Counted from the first letter of the stretch, positions 1 to 14,206 are shown. The stretch is 64,000 bases of DNA from Setaria digitata (GCA_003640385.1 RCAB01000003.1:310001-374000); one strand, 5' to 3'. Notes: generated by a model not told the origin, from the letters alone. Translations and numbers: made by a program.

Positions 1-696
1 CTTATCATTGCTCATTTTTAATCTTAAGTTTAATGATCAGTGGTCAGAAGTTAAGCATCTAAAACATTCAGAATTGATTTGAATCAAGTTCTGGTTGAAG
101 TTTAATTCTCTTGCTATAAATAAATCTTACCATTTACCTTTAAGAAATTATGCATCACTTTTAAATGAAGGCTTCTCAATAATAAATTTACTGCCAGAAG
201 TTTCTGTGCAACACTGTTATCAGTTTGTTAGCATCAGTGGAAGCCACATTTACACGTTTCCAGAAATTTCTCCATCTCACATCGCATCCTAATTTGTTTC
301 ATTCTGCTATTCATAATTTCGAATCACACAAGTGAGTTTTAATTTGAAGTAATTTGAAAACACCATTGATTTTATCATGTTACTATACAGAAAATTCATA
401 CCTATTGTAACAAATTATTTTACATTCTTTGGGTTTCAGTTCTACTCCAGTAGTACTGGAGAGCCAAAATTCAGTGTGAGCCAGGAATTTCAAGGAACTT
501 GTGAAAGCGTGTATGTAAATTTTCATAATGCTATTATAATGTTAAACTTTCTGCATGTACCTTAAGTACGAAGTAATATTAAACAAATTTTTCTTTAGCT
601 AAGGCATTTTAACACAAGAAAATCCTAGAAACATTTCTTCTATACTTTTTATTCTATAATAAAAGTGTACTCATTTTGGCAAAGTAGTAATGTAAT

Positions 697-732
697 TAAG
701 TGATGAAAGTTATTTCATTCTTTCATCACTTA
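697..732. repeat. 13-bp perfect hairpin
   Basis: The arms at 697-709 and 720-732 are exact reverse complements (core AAGTGATGAAAG / CTTTCATCACTT) with a 10-nt loop. It lies in DNA with no recognised gene. No function is assigned. Confidence 0.7.
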
Positions 733-2253
733 TTCTTTCTTTTCATTCATTTAGTTGTTTATTTACTGAATTGTATCCTTTTTGATAAAAATGGCAATTT
801 TCGAGTAAAGAAGCGACAAAAAAATCACACATTAAAATGAATTCAGCTGCAGGAATAGATGCAAATTTGTAGGATTATCTTTCCTTTATCTGAAAAATCA
901 ATCGTCCTTGGAGAAGGCCTTCAGGCTGCAGAGTTATATTGCTCACTATCAATGGTACCTCGAGTACATCCCAATCTTGAAGTGATTTCATCCCAGCTGC
1001 CAATCATTATCATCGCTTTTTCGTATCTTCTCTTTTCTCTAGTAATTACGATCTATCATCTCCTGGAGAATCATTGCTTCCACAGTTGTCTTAAGACTGA
1101 AGCTTAGGATTGAACAGCTTCAAGTCATTGATCATCTTATTGCTTAGATAAATTTGTTAAAAGTCATAAGAAACACTGCTGATTTGTTTTGATAGCAACT
1201 ACAAGCAACCATTTTCAATGCTTCAATTTTCAATGTTTCGGGAAACTGAGTGAACGATTTCAGAAATCACTCATATTTGACATGATATGATATCATTGTG
1301 CATTCTAATAATCATAGAAAATTACACTTTTAACAAATCAAGAAAAAAACTGTTTTAACATGAATGTTTGCTTGGAGCTGGACACAGCCAATTCGGAAAT
1401 TTCTTTGAAATTTAATTAAAAAGCTTCTTCTCGATAGCTTCCCAGCAGTATCTCAAGTAAACGATCTGAGATTGGAACCTGTTTTTAAAGAGAAGGTTAG
1501 AAACGCAGTTACTCTATAAGGTGAGCGAATGAATATTTGTGAAACGACGACGATCAGCAGTTGTTACTAATTTGATGTGACACAATAACAAAAATTGTTT
1601 ACTTCTATCCCTCCTAAAGAACCAATTTTCTTCCTATGAAAAATTTACACAAATTTTTAATTAATTATTTGTTAAGTGATCATTCTCAAAATTGAAAAAC
1701 TAATTCTCTACAACCAAAGTGATGCAAAGTCTTATATGATTTTAATTAATTTATTTTAGTAGCTTATAAAACGCTCACTGAACCATATTTGGGATGGTCT
1801 GTGTAATGGATCGACATTCAATGTAAATGAATGACGCTTTACCAACAACTTACTGAAATTTTTACTGTGTCTAAATTCGCTTTTTATTCCTCTTTTCGAT
1901 AAAACTCTTCAGAGGTATTGCAGAGCTCTTCATGAACTCCAAGTTGACATTTTCAGGGAGAGCTAACAGTTAAATCAGTACTTATTCAATTTTTCTTATT
2001 AAGCTACATTTTGCATATTAATATATCATCAAAATGGTAAATGAAAAATTATCACTAAAATCCCTTTTTTTTTACTTGGCTACTTTGCTTCGGGAACGAT
2101 AAGTATTCTCATTTGTTTAAAGAAAGCAGAACAATTTATACCGAAGACCTGTTCGCAGTGCTCGGGTTTTCGCCATTCTTGTTAAACAATCATCCCATTG
2201 CTTCACCTGTCCATGTTTTTCTAGGAATTCTTATTCAAATGTATTAATTTCGA

Positions 2254-2448
2254 TTAGCCTAAGTATTTTTCCTGTGTACTTGAAAAATATTTAGTTTCAC
2301 ACCATTCATCATTTGCTGAATCATGGACAATTCTCGATGCGGGAAAGAGCTGCACTGGTGGCATTAAATTTCTGGATAGAGACTGTCGCATGATCTCGCG
2401 TGATAAATTTGCTGTGCGCTGAACAACTTCCGTGTTTGCGATCTCCAA
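2254..2448 (-). other. Possible isolated exon or unknown small ORF
   Basis: This 64-codon frame starts at a TTG, not an ATG, and stays open further upstream on the same strand. Its composition is protein-like (EIMRQ, PPVQLFP, DEWCETKYF) rather than the Lys/Asn/Phe-rich noise typical of the surrounding AT-rich DNA. I recognise no family. A GTACAC donor-like site lies inside it, near the residues FSS. No partner exon with matching phase was found, so it may be a last exon, a relic or chance. Confidence 0.2.
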
Positions 2449-5400
2449 ATGTAATATAAAAAAGCGAAATATTCTTTGATTTCTTAGCTTTTCAAATCCT
2501 TTCCGTGAAAAAGTGTTTCATTTACACTGCACTGAAAGTTCAACTTTTATTATAAAAATTTTAACAACAAAATGAAAGTTCGAACTTTACTAAAACAGCG
2601 AATCAATGACACCTTGATCTGGATATGAACTTTATATCTTTGCTTATCTCACTCTGCTCCTTGAGTCTCATAACTGATCTGAATACCCCGAAGTTTCTCT
2701 ACCAGTATGCAGCACATAAATCATTGTTTGCAGTAACACATACAATCAAAATACAGAGAAAAATTAGCAAAGTGGAAGTTGCAGGAAGGGATTTGCTATT
2801 GTCTAAGCCACACATAATCATTAAAAAGTTCACAGCGATCGATATTTTTTCCAATTTTCTCTTTGCTAGAAGTAATATCTCTTTACCGTAAAGTTTGGCA
2901 GCAATGGTTTAAGATCACATCAAAGGATAGCGAAAAAATTGTTTTTATAGGCAATTTGTCAGGTGTTAACAGCACAAACGGTCGGGTAGCGATGCCATTA
3001 CATTCTTGAGCCCTGTTGCACCCAGATGACACTTAAAACACTGACGCTTCAGACTGAGCTTGAAAATCTTAAAACGTGAAGACTATGTGTGGATTTAAGG
3101 GAACAAACATAATTACTGATAGTCTTCTGTGAATTCTGCATTGAATATTTTTTCTATTAAATAGTTGACCATATCTTCTTTCTTATACTTCTCTATGTTT
3201 CTAGAAAAGATTTCCAATAAAAAGTTTTAATTTATTATTGGCTTTAAAGATTGCGTATTATAAGAAATTACTTTTACAAATGGCATCTAAAAAAATTTTT
3301 CTTTAGTTGTTTATAACTGATGCCAAAATTATCACAAAAAGTTTCTCAAAAAGATGCAGCTTTGTTTCTTATCAGATTTTGCTGGATCTTGTGTCTCTCA
3401 CTGATCAAGCATCGTCTCTTTTATTTATCCATTAACTTTATATCACTGAAAAATTTGTTTTTAAATAGAATTTTTGAAGCAACAGAATAATGATTTGGCA
3501 CCTTCGGAAAACAATTTCTAAAAGAAAGTTTGCTTTATTAAATTATGACTAAACCAACTTATACGAGCATGTGGCTCATTTCGGATCGCGGAAAAATTGT
3601 ACAAAATATCCTGAAATGAATAACAGAGGATGAAGGTTTATGCAGTAAAACTGGAAATGGTGTTTCGAACTACATTGATACAAATTTTTTTATCAGATAA
3701 TGACTAAAACTAATGAATTCAATGTAGTGCATGGTCATAACAGTAGCGGAAAGAGATATTTCATTACTGAAATATTATAATTCACAATTTGTCAGTTTAA
3801 ATAATAAATAAAAATTTAGCTCTCTTGGTTAAATCCAAGTATAAATTGACAGTAATGAGAACTTGACTCAATTTTTAACGGAGATAGTCACTGAAATCAA
3901 ATTAAGCTTCAAATTAATGTTACTCCATTTATTGCTTCAGGTGAAATAAAGGAGCATTTCACGCAGTTTAATTTCAAAACGAATCTAAGGCAATTTAAAA
4001 ATGAAACTTCGCAAGTTTCGCATCTTTTGTTTGACATTTGTGCCATGCATTATTAGTTCTGACTGCAATTTTCTAACGATGTATTATGGAATTGCAGGAT
4101 TAATTGATAACGAAAGTGTGGGTAGTAGATGTTCTTCTGTACATGCAAGTGAGTCAGTTGTCTTCTATCATTTTTCGTCTTGTGCTGATAAGGCAGAAAA
4201 CAAAAACACAAGTTTGGCAGATTTGTCGAGATTGTACTGCATCTACTCATACTAAGAAGCAAACAATATTGTTCTCATTTTAAGAAAATGACAAACGATG
4301 CCGCTTCTTTTCTTTGCCGCCGTTAATATCTTCTCCTGCAAACTTGTTCAGTGCTTAGGCCGCAAAACTAACACTGTTATCACCAGAAGTTATCACTGAT
4401 TTTAATGGTCACTAATACAAACAGCCCTTTCATACTGCATCCTTTATTATTTAATGCAAAGTGCAAAGGTTTATTTTAGACTATATAGCTTATTATGGAG
4501 TATTTAATTGTAAAATCTACAACAATATGCAACAATTACCAATGGCCCGCTTATAGTTTCGCCTCATGGCAAATTTCGGACTTCATAGGGTGACGCAATT
4601 GCCAGTCCCTCTTTTATTAGTTTCATCTGCTACTGCTTTAAAGCATGTTAGGTACATCGGACGAGGATACAACTGCTCAGCCTTTGACAATGTAAAATTT
4701 AGCCAATCGTCTACTGTTACTTCAAGTAAAAGAATGCTGTGTCCAAGATAACAGACAGTACTAAAATAACCTTAAAATTCTTCCAAATAGTTGTTGATTC
4801 AATGCAGAGGAAGAGTAGGATTAGATCTAACGGAAACTATTTTCAGATTGTACTTCGGATAGCCAACTTGCAATTCCCTACCCACCCAGATACCTCGGAA
4901 TAAAGACCCGGAAACAGGGATATGATATTCAAGAGCACTGATAACAGCACGAACTGCACTGACCCGTTTGTTGCTTTGATTGAAAATGCGGGAGGAGAGG
5001 ATGAAGAAGGTCAAATTAGAAATGATAATTTACAATTCACACCATCTTCGAGGCAATTTGTCGCTCGTTAATGTTGTGTGAAGTTCGCGAACTGTTTATT
5101 GGTTGTGAACAGTTGCTCGAGCCGTAATTCTCATCTTTACCTTGGCCTTCTCCACCCCATCGTTCTTCGGCTCCTCATTTGGCCAACTGACCAGCAACAT
5201 ATATCGCTGCTTGCCAGGGCTATGATTTGTTCCCGAATGCTTCGAACAGAGAATTCTCTTTCTTTGATGCTCCTCCAATGAAAAAAATGAAATTCCCATA
5301 TTGAAGAAGCTGAATATTACGGTACTTCCAAATGGGAATCACTCCGAGTCGATGTTATTTTAGTTTATTACTCTTTGTCTTTGAGGCACTGAGAGGAGAA

Positions 5401-5530
5401 TGCGAAGAAACGGTGCTCTCCCATTTCAGAATTTAGAATCGCAGTGAGTTCTTCTGCATTTCAAATTCAAATAGAAATTATCAGACATTTGTCACCAACA
5501 GTTAAAATATATCAAATTTAGAGAAATCAA

Positions 5531-5776
5531 ATGACAACAAAGACGAAAAACTGTGCTTTGACACTGGTCATGCCAACAGAATTGTTGTCATTCTTACGCA
5601 GTGCTTTAATTTGCTTCTTTTGTTCTCTTTTTATAAATTTTTTTCTCTGCGAAGGAACGAATTATTACGAGGATACAGAGAAAAGCAAAATACGGCGAAT
5701 AATTCTGGAAAGTTTTTCAACTGTTTCGAATAAAACTACGCTAAGAGACGTGAGATTTAGAAATAATATTTTTTAA
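5531..5776 (+). CDS. Possible small secreted protein, unrecognised
   Basis: This 81-codon ATG frame has a hydrophobic stretch at about residues 18-40 (LLSFLRSALICFFCSLF) that could act as a signal peptide. A short polar tail with a dibasic pair (KIRR) follows. A GTGAGA donor-like site near 5750 means it could also be the first exon of a spliced gene. There is no homology I recognise, and the surrounding DNA has no other coding signal, so chance is a real alternative. Confidence 0.15.
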   Translation: MTTKTKNCALTLVMPTELLSFLRSALICFFCSLFINFFLCEGTNYYEDTEKSKIRRIILESFSTVSNKTTLRDVRFRNNIF

Positions 5777-6595
5777 ATTGATCTTGATTAAGCTTTGGAA
5801 TTAAAAACATAATTTTCTTCTCGAACTAATTGAAGCAATATCAACTAATGCAATAGAGTAATTGTCATTAAGTCATTAAAAATAAAAAGTTTACCAATGA
5901 TATTTGAGGAAAATAGTTTCATAATGAGTTCATAACTTGCATGGCAGCTACTTATTTAGCAACGGATGCTAAATAAATGATTGTACTGACTAACAGCACG
6001 GTCAGTCACTTTTTATCGCGCCTAAAATTTAAATGTTCTGCATTATATTCTTAAAATAGTTTTACTACTGTTAGTAGATAAGTAAAATTTTGCATTAATT
6101 TTAGTAATATAAAAGTTGGGGCTTTTTAAAACTCATAAACACAAAGATGCAACCATTTCTGTTCGCTGGATCAGCGTAAATTAAAAGATCTCATTGTTAA
6201 CGGTTGATACTTCTGGCTACATTTTTATCATAAATAAATATCTCGGGACATCAACTTAAAGAAATTTTAACTGGAAATAGTAAGATAGTAAATTAAAAGA
6301 ACATCGCCCCTCACCAGTTCAATTATTTGTGAAAGAGTCTTTTACTTACCGCTTTTTCTTTTCGACGGTGACTTTCTCGCAACTCAGACTTGGTTATTTC
6401 ACCATTTATCCGCGATCACTGTTATTAACTCACATGCATTATATATTAGATTAGGGATCACTAACTACCCGACTAATATTAATTAATTGCATGCTTCATT
6501 CTTAGTTGTCTTTAACAATTAAGGAGAGGCCATGCTTGCAAATTACTTCCAGTCCGGAGAAAATTCAATATATTTAAGTATCAGTATACATATTA

Positions 6596-6702
6596 ATATA
6601 TATAGTAATACATATAGTAAATTAATATATAGTAAATTAAAAGTCTATTTAAATCTTATTTAAAAGAAAATAAATTAAAAGATATATAGTAAATTAAAAG
6701 TT
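6596..6702. repeat. Degenerate AT-rich tandem repeat
   Basis: The unit ATATAGTAAATTAA(AAG) recurs three times with variable spacing in an almost pure A/T stretch. It is a low-complexity array with no coding potential. Confidence 0.7.
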
Positions 6703-7582
6703 TTTTTGTCTTGAACAGCCACAGATAGAATGCTACGATCCTTTTCCTACCTCAATTTAAGTTTCTCAGGTAATTTATTGTTGTAGCAAGAATGAAAATC
6801 ACATTGCAGAAGTTGAATTTGTGAAGGAAGTGAATTTAAGCAAAACTACATTCTCATTCAAAAATTCTAAATCACTGATCAAATTTATGGTATTATTTCG
6901 CCATAGTAAAATCATGTTTTTTTCGAATAGGTCACGGTGAATATTTTTTGCAAATGATAACTTGTAACGAGTAACTGTTATCAATAATGATAGGGATTTA
7001 TGCCTGTTTTTGCATTAGAGGATACGAAAGACGACGACCTGTTATGTGACTGCCAACCGATCATTTCTCAGAAATCTGTTCCTATCCCTCTCTACTTCAA
7101 GAAATAGTAATCTTTCTAGATATGGCCGGGGACAATTTAGTTTTCAAATGTGCAGGTCACCGATATGAATAAAGAAAAAAAGTTATTAGTCTTAAGTTTT
7201 CTTAAAAATTAAAAAAAATCTAATTAGCAATAAAACACTATTTTAAATAAAACCGATCAGACTTACAATACATTGAAATGAATAATTCTATGCACCACTG
7301 AAAACACAACAGTACTTCGGTGTCATAATTGTAAGAACAATCATAGCGTTTCATTTTGAAGAATTTTACAGAGTTAACTGTAGAAGCAATTATAATCATT
7401 TTCAAATAATCCAACTCTGGTTTGAAATGAATTTGATTTTTCGTGTGACAGAAAAATTAACATAGAATTTATTAGTCGGATTCCTATGTAATTTACGGAT
7501 ATTTTAGTACATTAATACTAGTTTGCTAAGATCGACAAAATAAAAGGAATACGAGTATTGCAGTAGGATAGAAAAATTTAGC

Positions 7583-7671
7583 TTACTTCATGTTAGGAAT
7601 TATACGCTTTTCTGAGACTGATAATGACTCGTTGAAATCTGTAGAAAATCGTAACTCTTAACATGAAGTAA
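7583..7671. repeat. 13-bp inverted repeat, 63-nt spacer
   Basis: TTACTTCATGTTA at 7583-7595 is the exact reverse complement of 7659-7671. It lies 0.7 kb beyond the 3' end of the GPCR gene. It could be a small foldback element or chance. Confidence 0.6.
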
Positions 7672-8373
7672 TCCACTTTCTGTGATTTTCTGTGATTTTT
7701 ATTTCGCTTCACTGGCACAATTTCGAAATTTCCAATAATTCTCTGTGAACCATCGTTTATTCAGGACAAGTAGCTGACAACTACAGTACGTTTCTCTGCA
7801 AATTTCAACGTGAGGAAACTCATGATCGATTCTCTATCGATGCTTCAATATCTACATTCAATTACTTCCAATCAGAGTTAATTTGAGTTATAGAAAAGCG
7901 TGTTCCTCGTAACGTGATCTTTAAACTGAATTGAACTGGATGATTGGTTTAGAGTAGCTTTTGCTTCAGAGAGATGAAGAAAGTTTTCTTGTCGAATATC
8001 GTAGCTGTTATAATATTCTGCAACCTAAATCTTCTTATCATTACTCTGCCTTAATGCATCATATTATCAGCATAAAACTTTCTTTTCCATCTTTCCCTAC
8101 ACTTTCCCAGAAATCGTCTATCGACTAATAAAATGGGCATCTCTCATAATTGTTAGCGACTTGAGAACAATTTTACCTTTTTGTCTATCTAATACCAAAT
8201 ATTTTTAAATTTTGAAAATTTTTCAATTTTTTCGAAAACCAAATAATTGAAAATTAGTTTCGTTGTGAAAAATAAACTTTAACAGTGATCGCTGGCTTAT
8301 TCCATTAACCAAACGCTATTCAGCAAGTGATATCAGTTTTATAATGAGTAATTATGCTTCTTTGTTGAAGGAC

Positions 8374-11300
8374 CTAATCAAACGAAATTTTCTTCCATGT
8401 AAAATAATTTCTAAAGCAGAGTAGTAAATTTTGCTTTAAAACTTTTAAAATTAAAGCATTACCGATATAGCATACACGAATAACGTTTAAAATAGATTCT
8501 CGAAGTGCGGGATTACGGTGATAATAAAGAAATAAATTAATGATTGAGTTTAATTTTGTTAAGTGAAACAGTACTTGCACTGCGCTCTCACATTGTTTTT
8601 CTACTGGACTTGTATTTTTGCCAAGACCACCTGTAAAAGGAAACTTGTCACTTAATTCCCCTCAATTTTTGTCATTAGTTTTTCTATTTGAATTTGACAA
8701 GGGAGATTTTGATATGATTTAATAATTTTGATGATTTCAAAACAAACTTACCGTAAATGCCTACGGCACGAGGCATCGCATCCAAAAAGAATGTCACCAA
8801 GCAGGAAAATCCTAACGTCATGGTCATTCTGATCTGAGCTCTACGCTGACGAGCCATCTAGAAAGAACATAGTCTTGATTAGCTTCACAGACGAATATAA
8901 GCAGTTACAATATTAATGATCAAAAATTTCCACCATTGCTTTATCTTCTGACGCTCAGTAAGAGTTTGCAAAGTAAATAGTAGTGCAATTACTCCTGAAT
9001 AAATTAGTGACGAATTGGAGAGTTTATGGGATGACCTGTCGATGCTTCCTGAGTCTTATGACTTCTACGTTTCATTGAACATTTAAATCACTACAGTGTG
9101 TCGAAAGAATTAGCTTGAACTTGCATTATTTTTGGAAGCAGCCAATACAAACAATGCATGTCATTAGTGTATCTATCAAAAGTGGCAAGGGTGAAACCTG
9201 TGAATTAGTCATGACGCGTGACATATGTTTCTTCTGTATTCGTACGATGAGAACTGTGGGGATATAAAGTATAATACTCATAATACTTGATGCAGCAGTC
9301 AAATATTTGGAGATCTTATAAAAGTTAGGTGAAATGTAAACATTCATGCAAAGCATTGATATTTCACTGTACGTTGTGATGGGTCTATGCCATGCGAACA
9401 TTGATAATAATATCGATAACGTATAAGGCTGAAAATATTTTCAATGCTATCAACACTTATCATTTAGGAAAACGAAAAACAGTTGAAGAAAATTTACTGT
9501 TCCAATAGCAATGCATGAATATGTGGAACGCCATCTCATGTACTTGAGTGGAAAAACCACTGAGAATAACCGATCGAATGTTATCGTTAAGAGCATAAAT
9601 GAGGTAGCGAAATCCGACCAGCGCCATAGCCAAGAATGCGGTAGTAGCATACATTGGAAAAGATTGAACTTTTTGTCCTTCAGATCCAAAAGTATTACTA
9701 ACATACGATATATGCCAGCACAAAGGGTTGCAAATGCTGAAATAAAGCTCATTTTTCCAACAAAGAGTTTGTCCTTTTTTTGTTTCGTGCAAGTTTGCCT
9801 TCTTTGCATTCTTAAACTTAGACGTTTTATTTCACGATATGTTGATGCACTTTATTTCAACTTTTTCTTGTTGCACTTTTTTCTGGCAATTATTTGCTGA
9901 TCATTTCTGTCATATCTATTTTAAACTAAGGCTTAGGAACTGTTTTGAAGCAAATTTAAATAACTTATTTCTTTTCAGTTCAAACTAGTTATAAAACAGG
10001 CAGTGGGATTTTCACATTACCAACCATACGTTTATTCCAATAAACTATTAGATTTTTAATCTAAAACAGCTTTGAGGATAAAGTGTCAAACTCGAAATGC
10101 ATATAGAGTTGTTATCTAGAAATTCGAGGTTGATTTTGATCGTCTACACGATATTTCAAGCAGATTGGAGTGATAAGTTCGATAAGTCTCTGCGATGATT
10201 GGCAATCAAAAAAATTGTTGTTTATACTAAAACGATGAATCATGGATTGATTAGAAGAAACTTCCTAAATTTTTGTAATAGGAAACGCTTCCAAAAAAAT
10301 GCAACCAGTGCTAACAACAGTCTGCCAAAATCGAATTGATTAATACAGAAATAAACAAAATTTTTATAAAAACTTGCTGATTGTCATAGATCTTATTTAA
10401 ATTAATTAAATTAATGAAGCTGTACTTGAGTTTAATTACATTAATTCGAAAGTTATGACTGATTATTTCTCCACTCATTTCATAAAAAACTTCAGGAATT
10501 CAGTATGTAAAATTGAAAGGAAATTATAGACCAAGTTTCTGGGAAACAGAAACTTTAAGGATTTTCTGTGCGAGTATCATGTGAAATTTGATTTAGCATA
10601 TGATAAAGATAATAGACACATCAGCGAAGATTGATCGATCTTTGAACCGGTGGAATCTTGGACTGCTCGATTCAGTAAATGGATTTTGGCTTTGAAAAAA
10701 GTTTTATTATTTTCGTTATATTTTGGCTGAGAAGGTACAAACCTTCGACAAAATCAGCAATAGACAGAGCACAGATAATTTGAATTTCCCGTCGATTGCG
10801 CAGTTGGCTGCTAATCATTACAGCAATTATGATGACGGAGTTGCATATTGTCGAACACAAACCAAATGGGACAAACGAAAAGGCCTGCAGTATGTATGCA
10901 TGCTTGTTTAATTAAATGTTACCTTTAAATCACTAATTTAATTTAAACACAGTATGGTATTTTAGCCTCATACTTCCAGCTGATTGCGCATTCAACGAAT
11001 TATTTTACTTTTTCTTCGCCATTCCGTTTGTATATTTCAAAAATTAAGCATACAAGAATGAGAACTAACAGTTCTCGATGGACAACTGAAAATGAGGCAG
11101 ACCATGGTCATCTTTGCTTCCGAAATATCCCCAACTATGCTGCTGCTATAATACATTATAGAAAGCTTACCTTAAACAGCTCGTGCCAAAATTCAAAACA
11201 TTTAGTAATATCTTCTATTACAAGTGACGAATTCGCCATTCTATAAGAATTTTTGGATTTAAAAAATGTATTTAGAGAGAGGACGAGGAAGATAAAAGAC

Positions 11301-11770
11301 CGTGTTTTTGTTGACTTCCGTGAAATTTAGTATTTTTTATTACCAAACTGCTTGAACCCTACCAAAGTTAACTGTTAGCTTAAAGATTAGTTGGAACATT
11401 AATAAAAAGGTTAGATTTGGTGCTGTTGAAGTTTCCACCAACCAGCAGTTTAAATGAAAAACTTGCGAGCATTTTATTTGTGAGAGGAAACTGATATTAC
11501 TCGTAAACAGAACCAAAAAGAAAAATTTTATCTTCTGTCATTTGATAATAAGAAGAAGCAACTTTCATTTCATTCAGAGACCTTGCTGGAAGACGTAAAG
11601 AGAGTAACCAAATCATGCGTGGCGTTAACAGTGCAAATCGAGTTCAGATTTTATCACGTCTTATAAGAACAAAACTTAGGAAAAAAGGTTTTTTTTTTAA
11701 TCGGAATTTTTACCTCTGAGAAACCATCTAAGGAACCTCCAGCTTGAAGGAAAGGGATTCCAGAAACCAT
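8374..11770 (-). CDS. Seven-transmembrane GPCR, nematode Srsx/rhodopsin-like
   Basis: Six exons join in phase: 11770-11714, 10884-10743, 9736-9498, 9428-9198, 8857-8752 and 8630-8374. They give 343 residues, a normal length for this class. Seven hydrophobic segments follow in order. TM1 is preceded by an uncharged N-terminus. TM2 contains LSIAD. TM3 begins with a Cys (FQCMLL) and ends in the DRY-equivalent FDRLFSV followed by FPLKY. TM6 carries FSCLVTFF and TM7 ends NLFLYYHRNPALRES, in place of the usual NPxxY. This pattern resembles the nematode Srsx chemoreceptor family and implies a plasma-membrane receptor for an unknown ligand, probably in neurons. The start ATG sits in a 19-codon exon whose GTAAAA donor matches the next acceptor in phase 0. 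The last exon is the least certain, because a GTAATG site near 8467 could lead to a further exon. Confidence 0.85.
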
Positions 11771-14206
11771 GATAAAAATCCTACAAAAACAATATAAAAT
11801 CATATAAAAGTCTAATGACTGCAGTCACTTAGTGCTTCTGAAACTCGACAAAACCCTACTCGGACGTTTACCGTTTATCAAATTAACAAGTCATTATAAG
11901 AAAAAGCGACAAACGTGTCGGAATACATTCCTCTGAGTTTGATTAAATTAGTATTGTATACTGAAAAACTTTTAAACTGTCAGTGAAATAAGCAGATTCA
12001 TTTGCTATTCATAGAAGAACAATATATAATCTTAATGGAATCGAAGAAATTTTTCGTGCCTTCCAAGTTCGCATAATTTTATCCCACGCATTATTGAAAC
12101 TTACAAAAACTTATGTATGGAATTGATTGTTTGGAAAATTAAAAAAAAAAAAACACAATGGCTGAAATAATTTGTATGCAACAAACTACGAGATGAATCG
12201 GAAAAACTCTAATGAAATCATGATTCCAAAGGAAAATTCACTATAAATGTAATTTCCAAAAATAAAACGAATGCATAAGGAGAGGGTATGTAAAATATAA
12301 TAAGAGAAAGTATAAAAAATAATAAGGAATACAAAAAAAAAAAATGAATTTCTTTAAACAAAGGTTATACTGAAAGAGTCGGTCGATCAAAAAACTATCA
12401 AAAGGAAGTTTGTAAGAAGTTTACGTAAAGTGTTGGCTCTACTTTTCCAGAAACTATTTTTAACATCACAGGTTACGAAATGAACAGGATCAAAAGGGAA
12501 TATAATAAAGGAATAAATGCTTTAGACAGGTGGCATGGAAATTTCTCTGACCTCTTAGCTTCAGCAAAAATTTTCGTTCCTATTCAACAGACATTGTTCC
12601 TTAGTTTCCTTTTTCGTCATCATTCCAGAATCATGCGAAACCCACGAACTTTTTTCCACTTTAATCTTGTTATGATGAAATAGAGCAAGTTTCAAATTAA
12701 CTCTTATATGAAGTTGCCAAGGCTACAGAGTGGAGTTAATTCTAAAAAAAGAAGGTGCTAATTAACCAATTCTCCACAGATGTACTTCCACGATTACTGT
12801 AAAGTACTGCTCATTAGAGATTCAAGTCTTTTGATGTTCAACAAGGCAAAATAATTGTTTTCGGAAATCTGTCCTTAAATTATAAAATCATTTTAAAGGA
12901 TTTTCTAATGATATTGAACGGAAACTTTAAAAAGTTTAGAAGCATAGTTCTCTAAAAAATTACTTGATTGAAATCTGAAAAATAAAAATAAAACAACACT
13001 ATTCCCTAAATTATACAATTTATTTCCTTTTTTCTTATATTGACCGTAAAATATCGAAATATAAGTGACATTTCTAATTAGTGCCATCCAAGAAAACTGT
13101 TCAAAAAAAAGCATTTTTACAAAAGAATGATACCGTTCAAAAAAAAATCTAGCCAGTAAAGAAAAAAGGATTATAAAAAAGACAGTGAAAACGGAAACAG
13201 ACTGGAGAAGTAGAGCCCAAATAAGCATGAAACAACAGGAAATATTCAGAGATTTAATTTGGATTTAAAATTCAAAAAATGCTTAAATATCAAAACTTCC
13301 AAACAAGACCAAAGCTTAAAAACCTTAGTCTACCTTTTTAAAAAAAACAAAACGTTTGACCATACAAATAAAGCCTTGAAGAATATGAAAAGTTAAAATG
13401 CAGTCACCACAGCAATATAGGCGCTGAATTCATTTCTACTGATGAGTTTACATAAAATTTATATTGGAAACGAAATACGATTTACACGAGGAAATTCCAT
13501 GCTTTTTCTTGAAAATAAGCCAGTAATTACAAAAATTTTTAAACTGATCAAAAAAAAAAAAAAAAAACAATGATTTTCCCATGAATTTTATAAAAAGAAA
13601 GTCGCCATCTACCAACCAACTCAAGGATGATTAACAGAACTTTGGAAGCGACATACATCTTGAACCTTGGAAGTATGGAAAACTTTTTACAACATCATTC
13701 CACCTGAGTTGGACAAAACATTCAAGCAATCTACAAGACACTTTCGTGCATTTCTTCCCTTCCACAACTTTCATTTAATAGAAGAAGGAAAAAGCAATTG
13801 GGGGAGTTGAGTTGGAATATGAACCAGTCTTACATTAGTTTCCTTTTCGCAAAAGACTTTAAGAACGGAAATTGCACTAAGATTAATAATTCAAAGAACA
13901 AATTTCATTCTCAAAACACCATCTCCATTTACATTAACCAATGAATTTCACGACGATTAGAAAAATGATAAAACAGCTAGCAATGCTATGAAAAATTATC
14001 ACTTTTAATTCTTGCCGAAGCGAAAAATCTTCTTTAAGCCGCTTTCTTTTCGAGAAGAGATAGGTGTTGTAGAACTGCTGAAATAAAACTAATGGTATAT
14101 TAAAGACAAATAAATTCGATGAATCCAAACATCTTCTTCACTGTACTTGAAAGCACCAATTGATACATAAATATTCACTAAGTTACTAAAAAAAAAATTA
14201 CAAATT
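11771..14206. other. Intergenic, GPCR to plc-3
   Basis: This holds the 3' flank of plc-3 and the 5' flank of the GPCR gene, both transcribed leftward. It is very AT-rich with many A-runs (for example 13551-13567). Open frames at 12480-12683 (+) and 12905-13228 (-) have low-complexity Phe/Leu/Lys composition and no family match. No gene is called. Confidence 0.65.

Larger units (their letters stand above)
1..8373. other. Gene-poor AT-rich intergenic region
   Basis: No gene can be assembled here. Open frames are short, AT-rich and lack family signatures. Three spots look mildly exon-like. The first is 2254-2448 on the minus strand, a 64-codon frame with balanced composition. The second is 4800-5300 on the minus strand, which is locally richer in G+C and has overlapping open frames. 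The third is 5531-5776 on the plus strand, an 81-codon ATG frame with a hydrophobic N-terminus. None could be joined to neighbours with consistent splice phase. The region also holds short hairpins (697-732, 7583-7671) and an AT-rich degenerate tandem repeat (6596-6702). Part of it is probably downstream flank of the GPCR gene. Confidence 0.6.

Noticed and set aside
859..1107. Frame with a hydrophobic segment, and an antisense exon-like stretch (GSWDEITSRLGCTR)
   Set aside because: Neither strand gives a start, partner exons or family match; splice-like sites here are weak.
9511..9900. 129-codon plus-strand frame
   Set aside because: It is antisense to the GPCR exon encoding TM2-TM3, which has clear family motifs; no independent support.
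12905..13228. 107-codon hydrophobic minus-strand ORF with an ATG
   Set aside because: Very Phe/Leu/Ile-rich from A/T-run DNA, with no family features and no splice partners. It could be real but cannot be supported.
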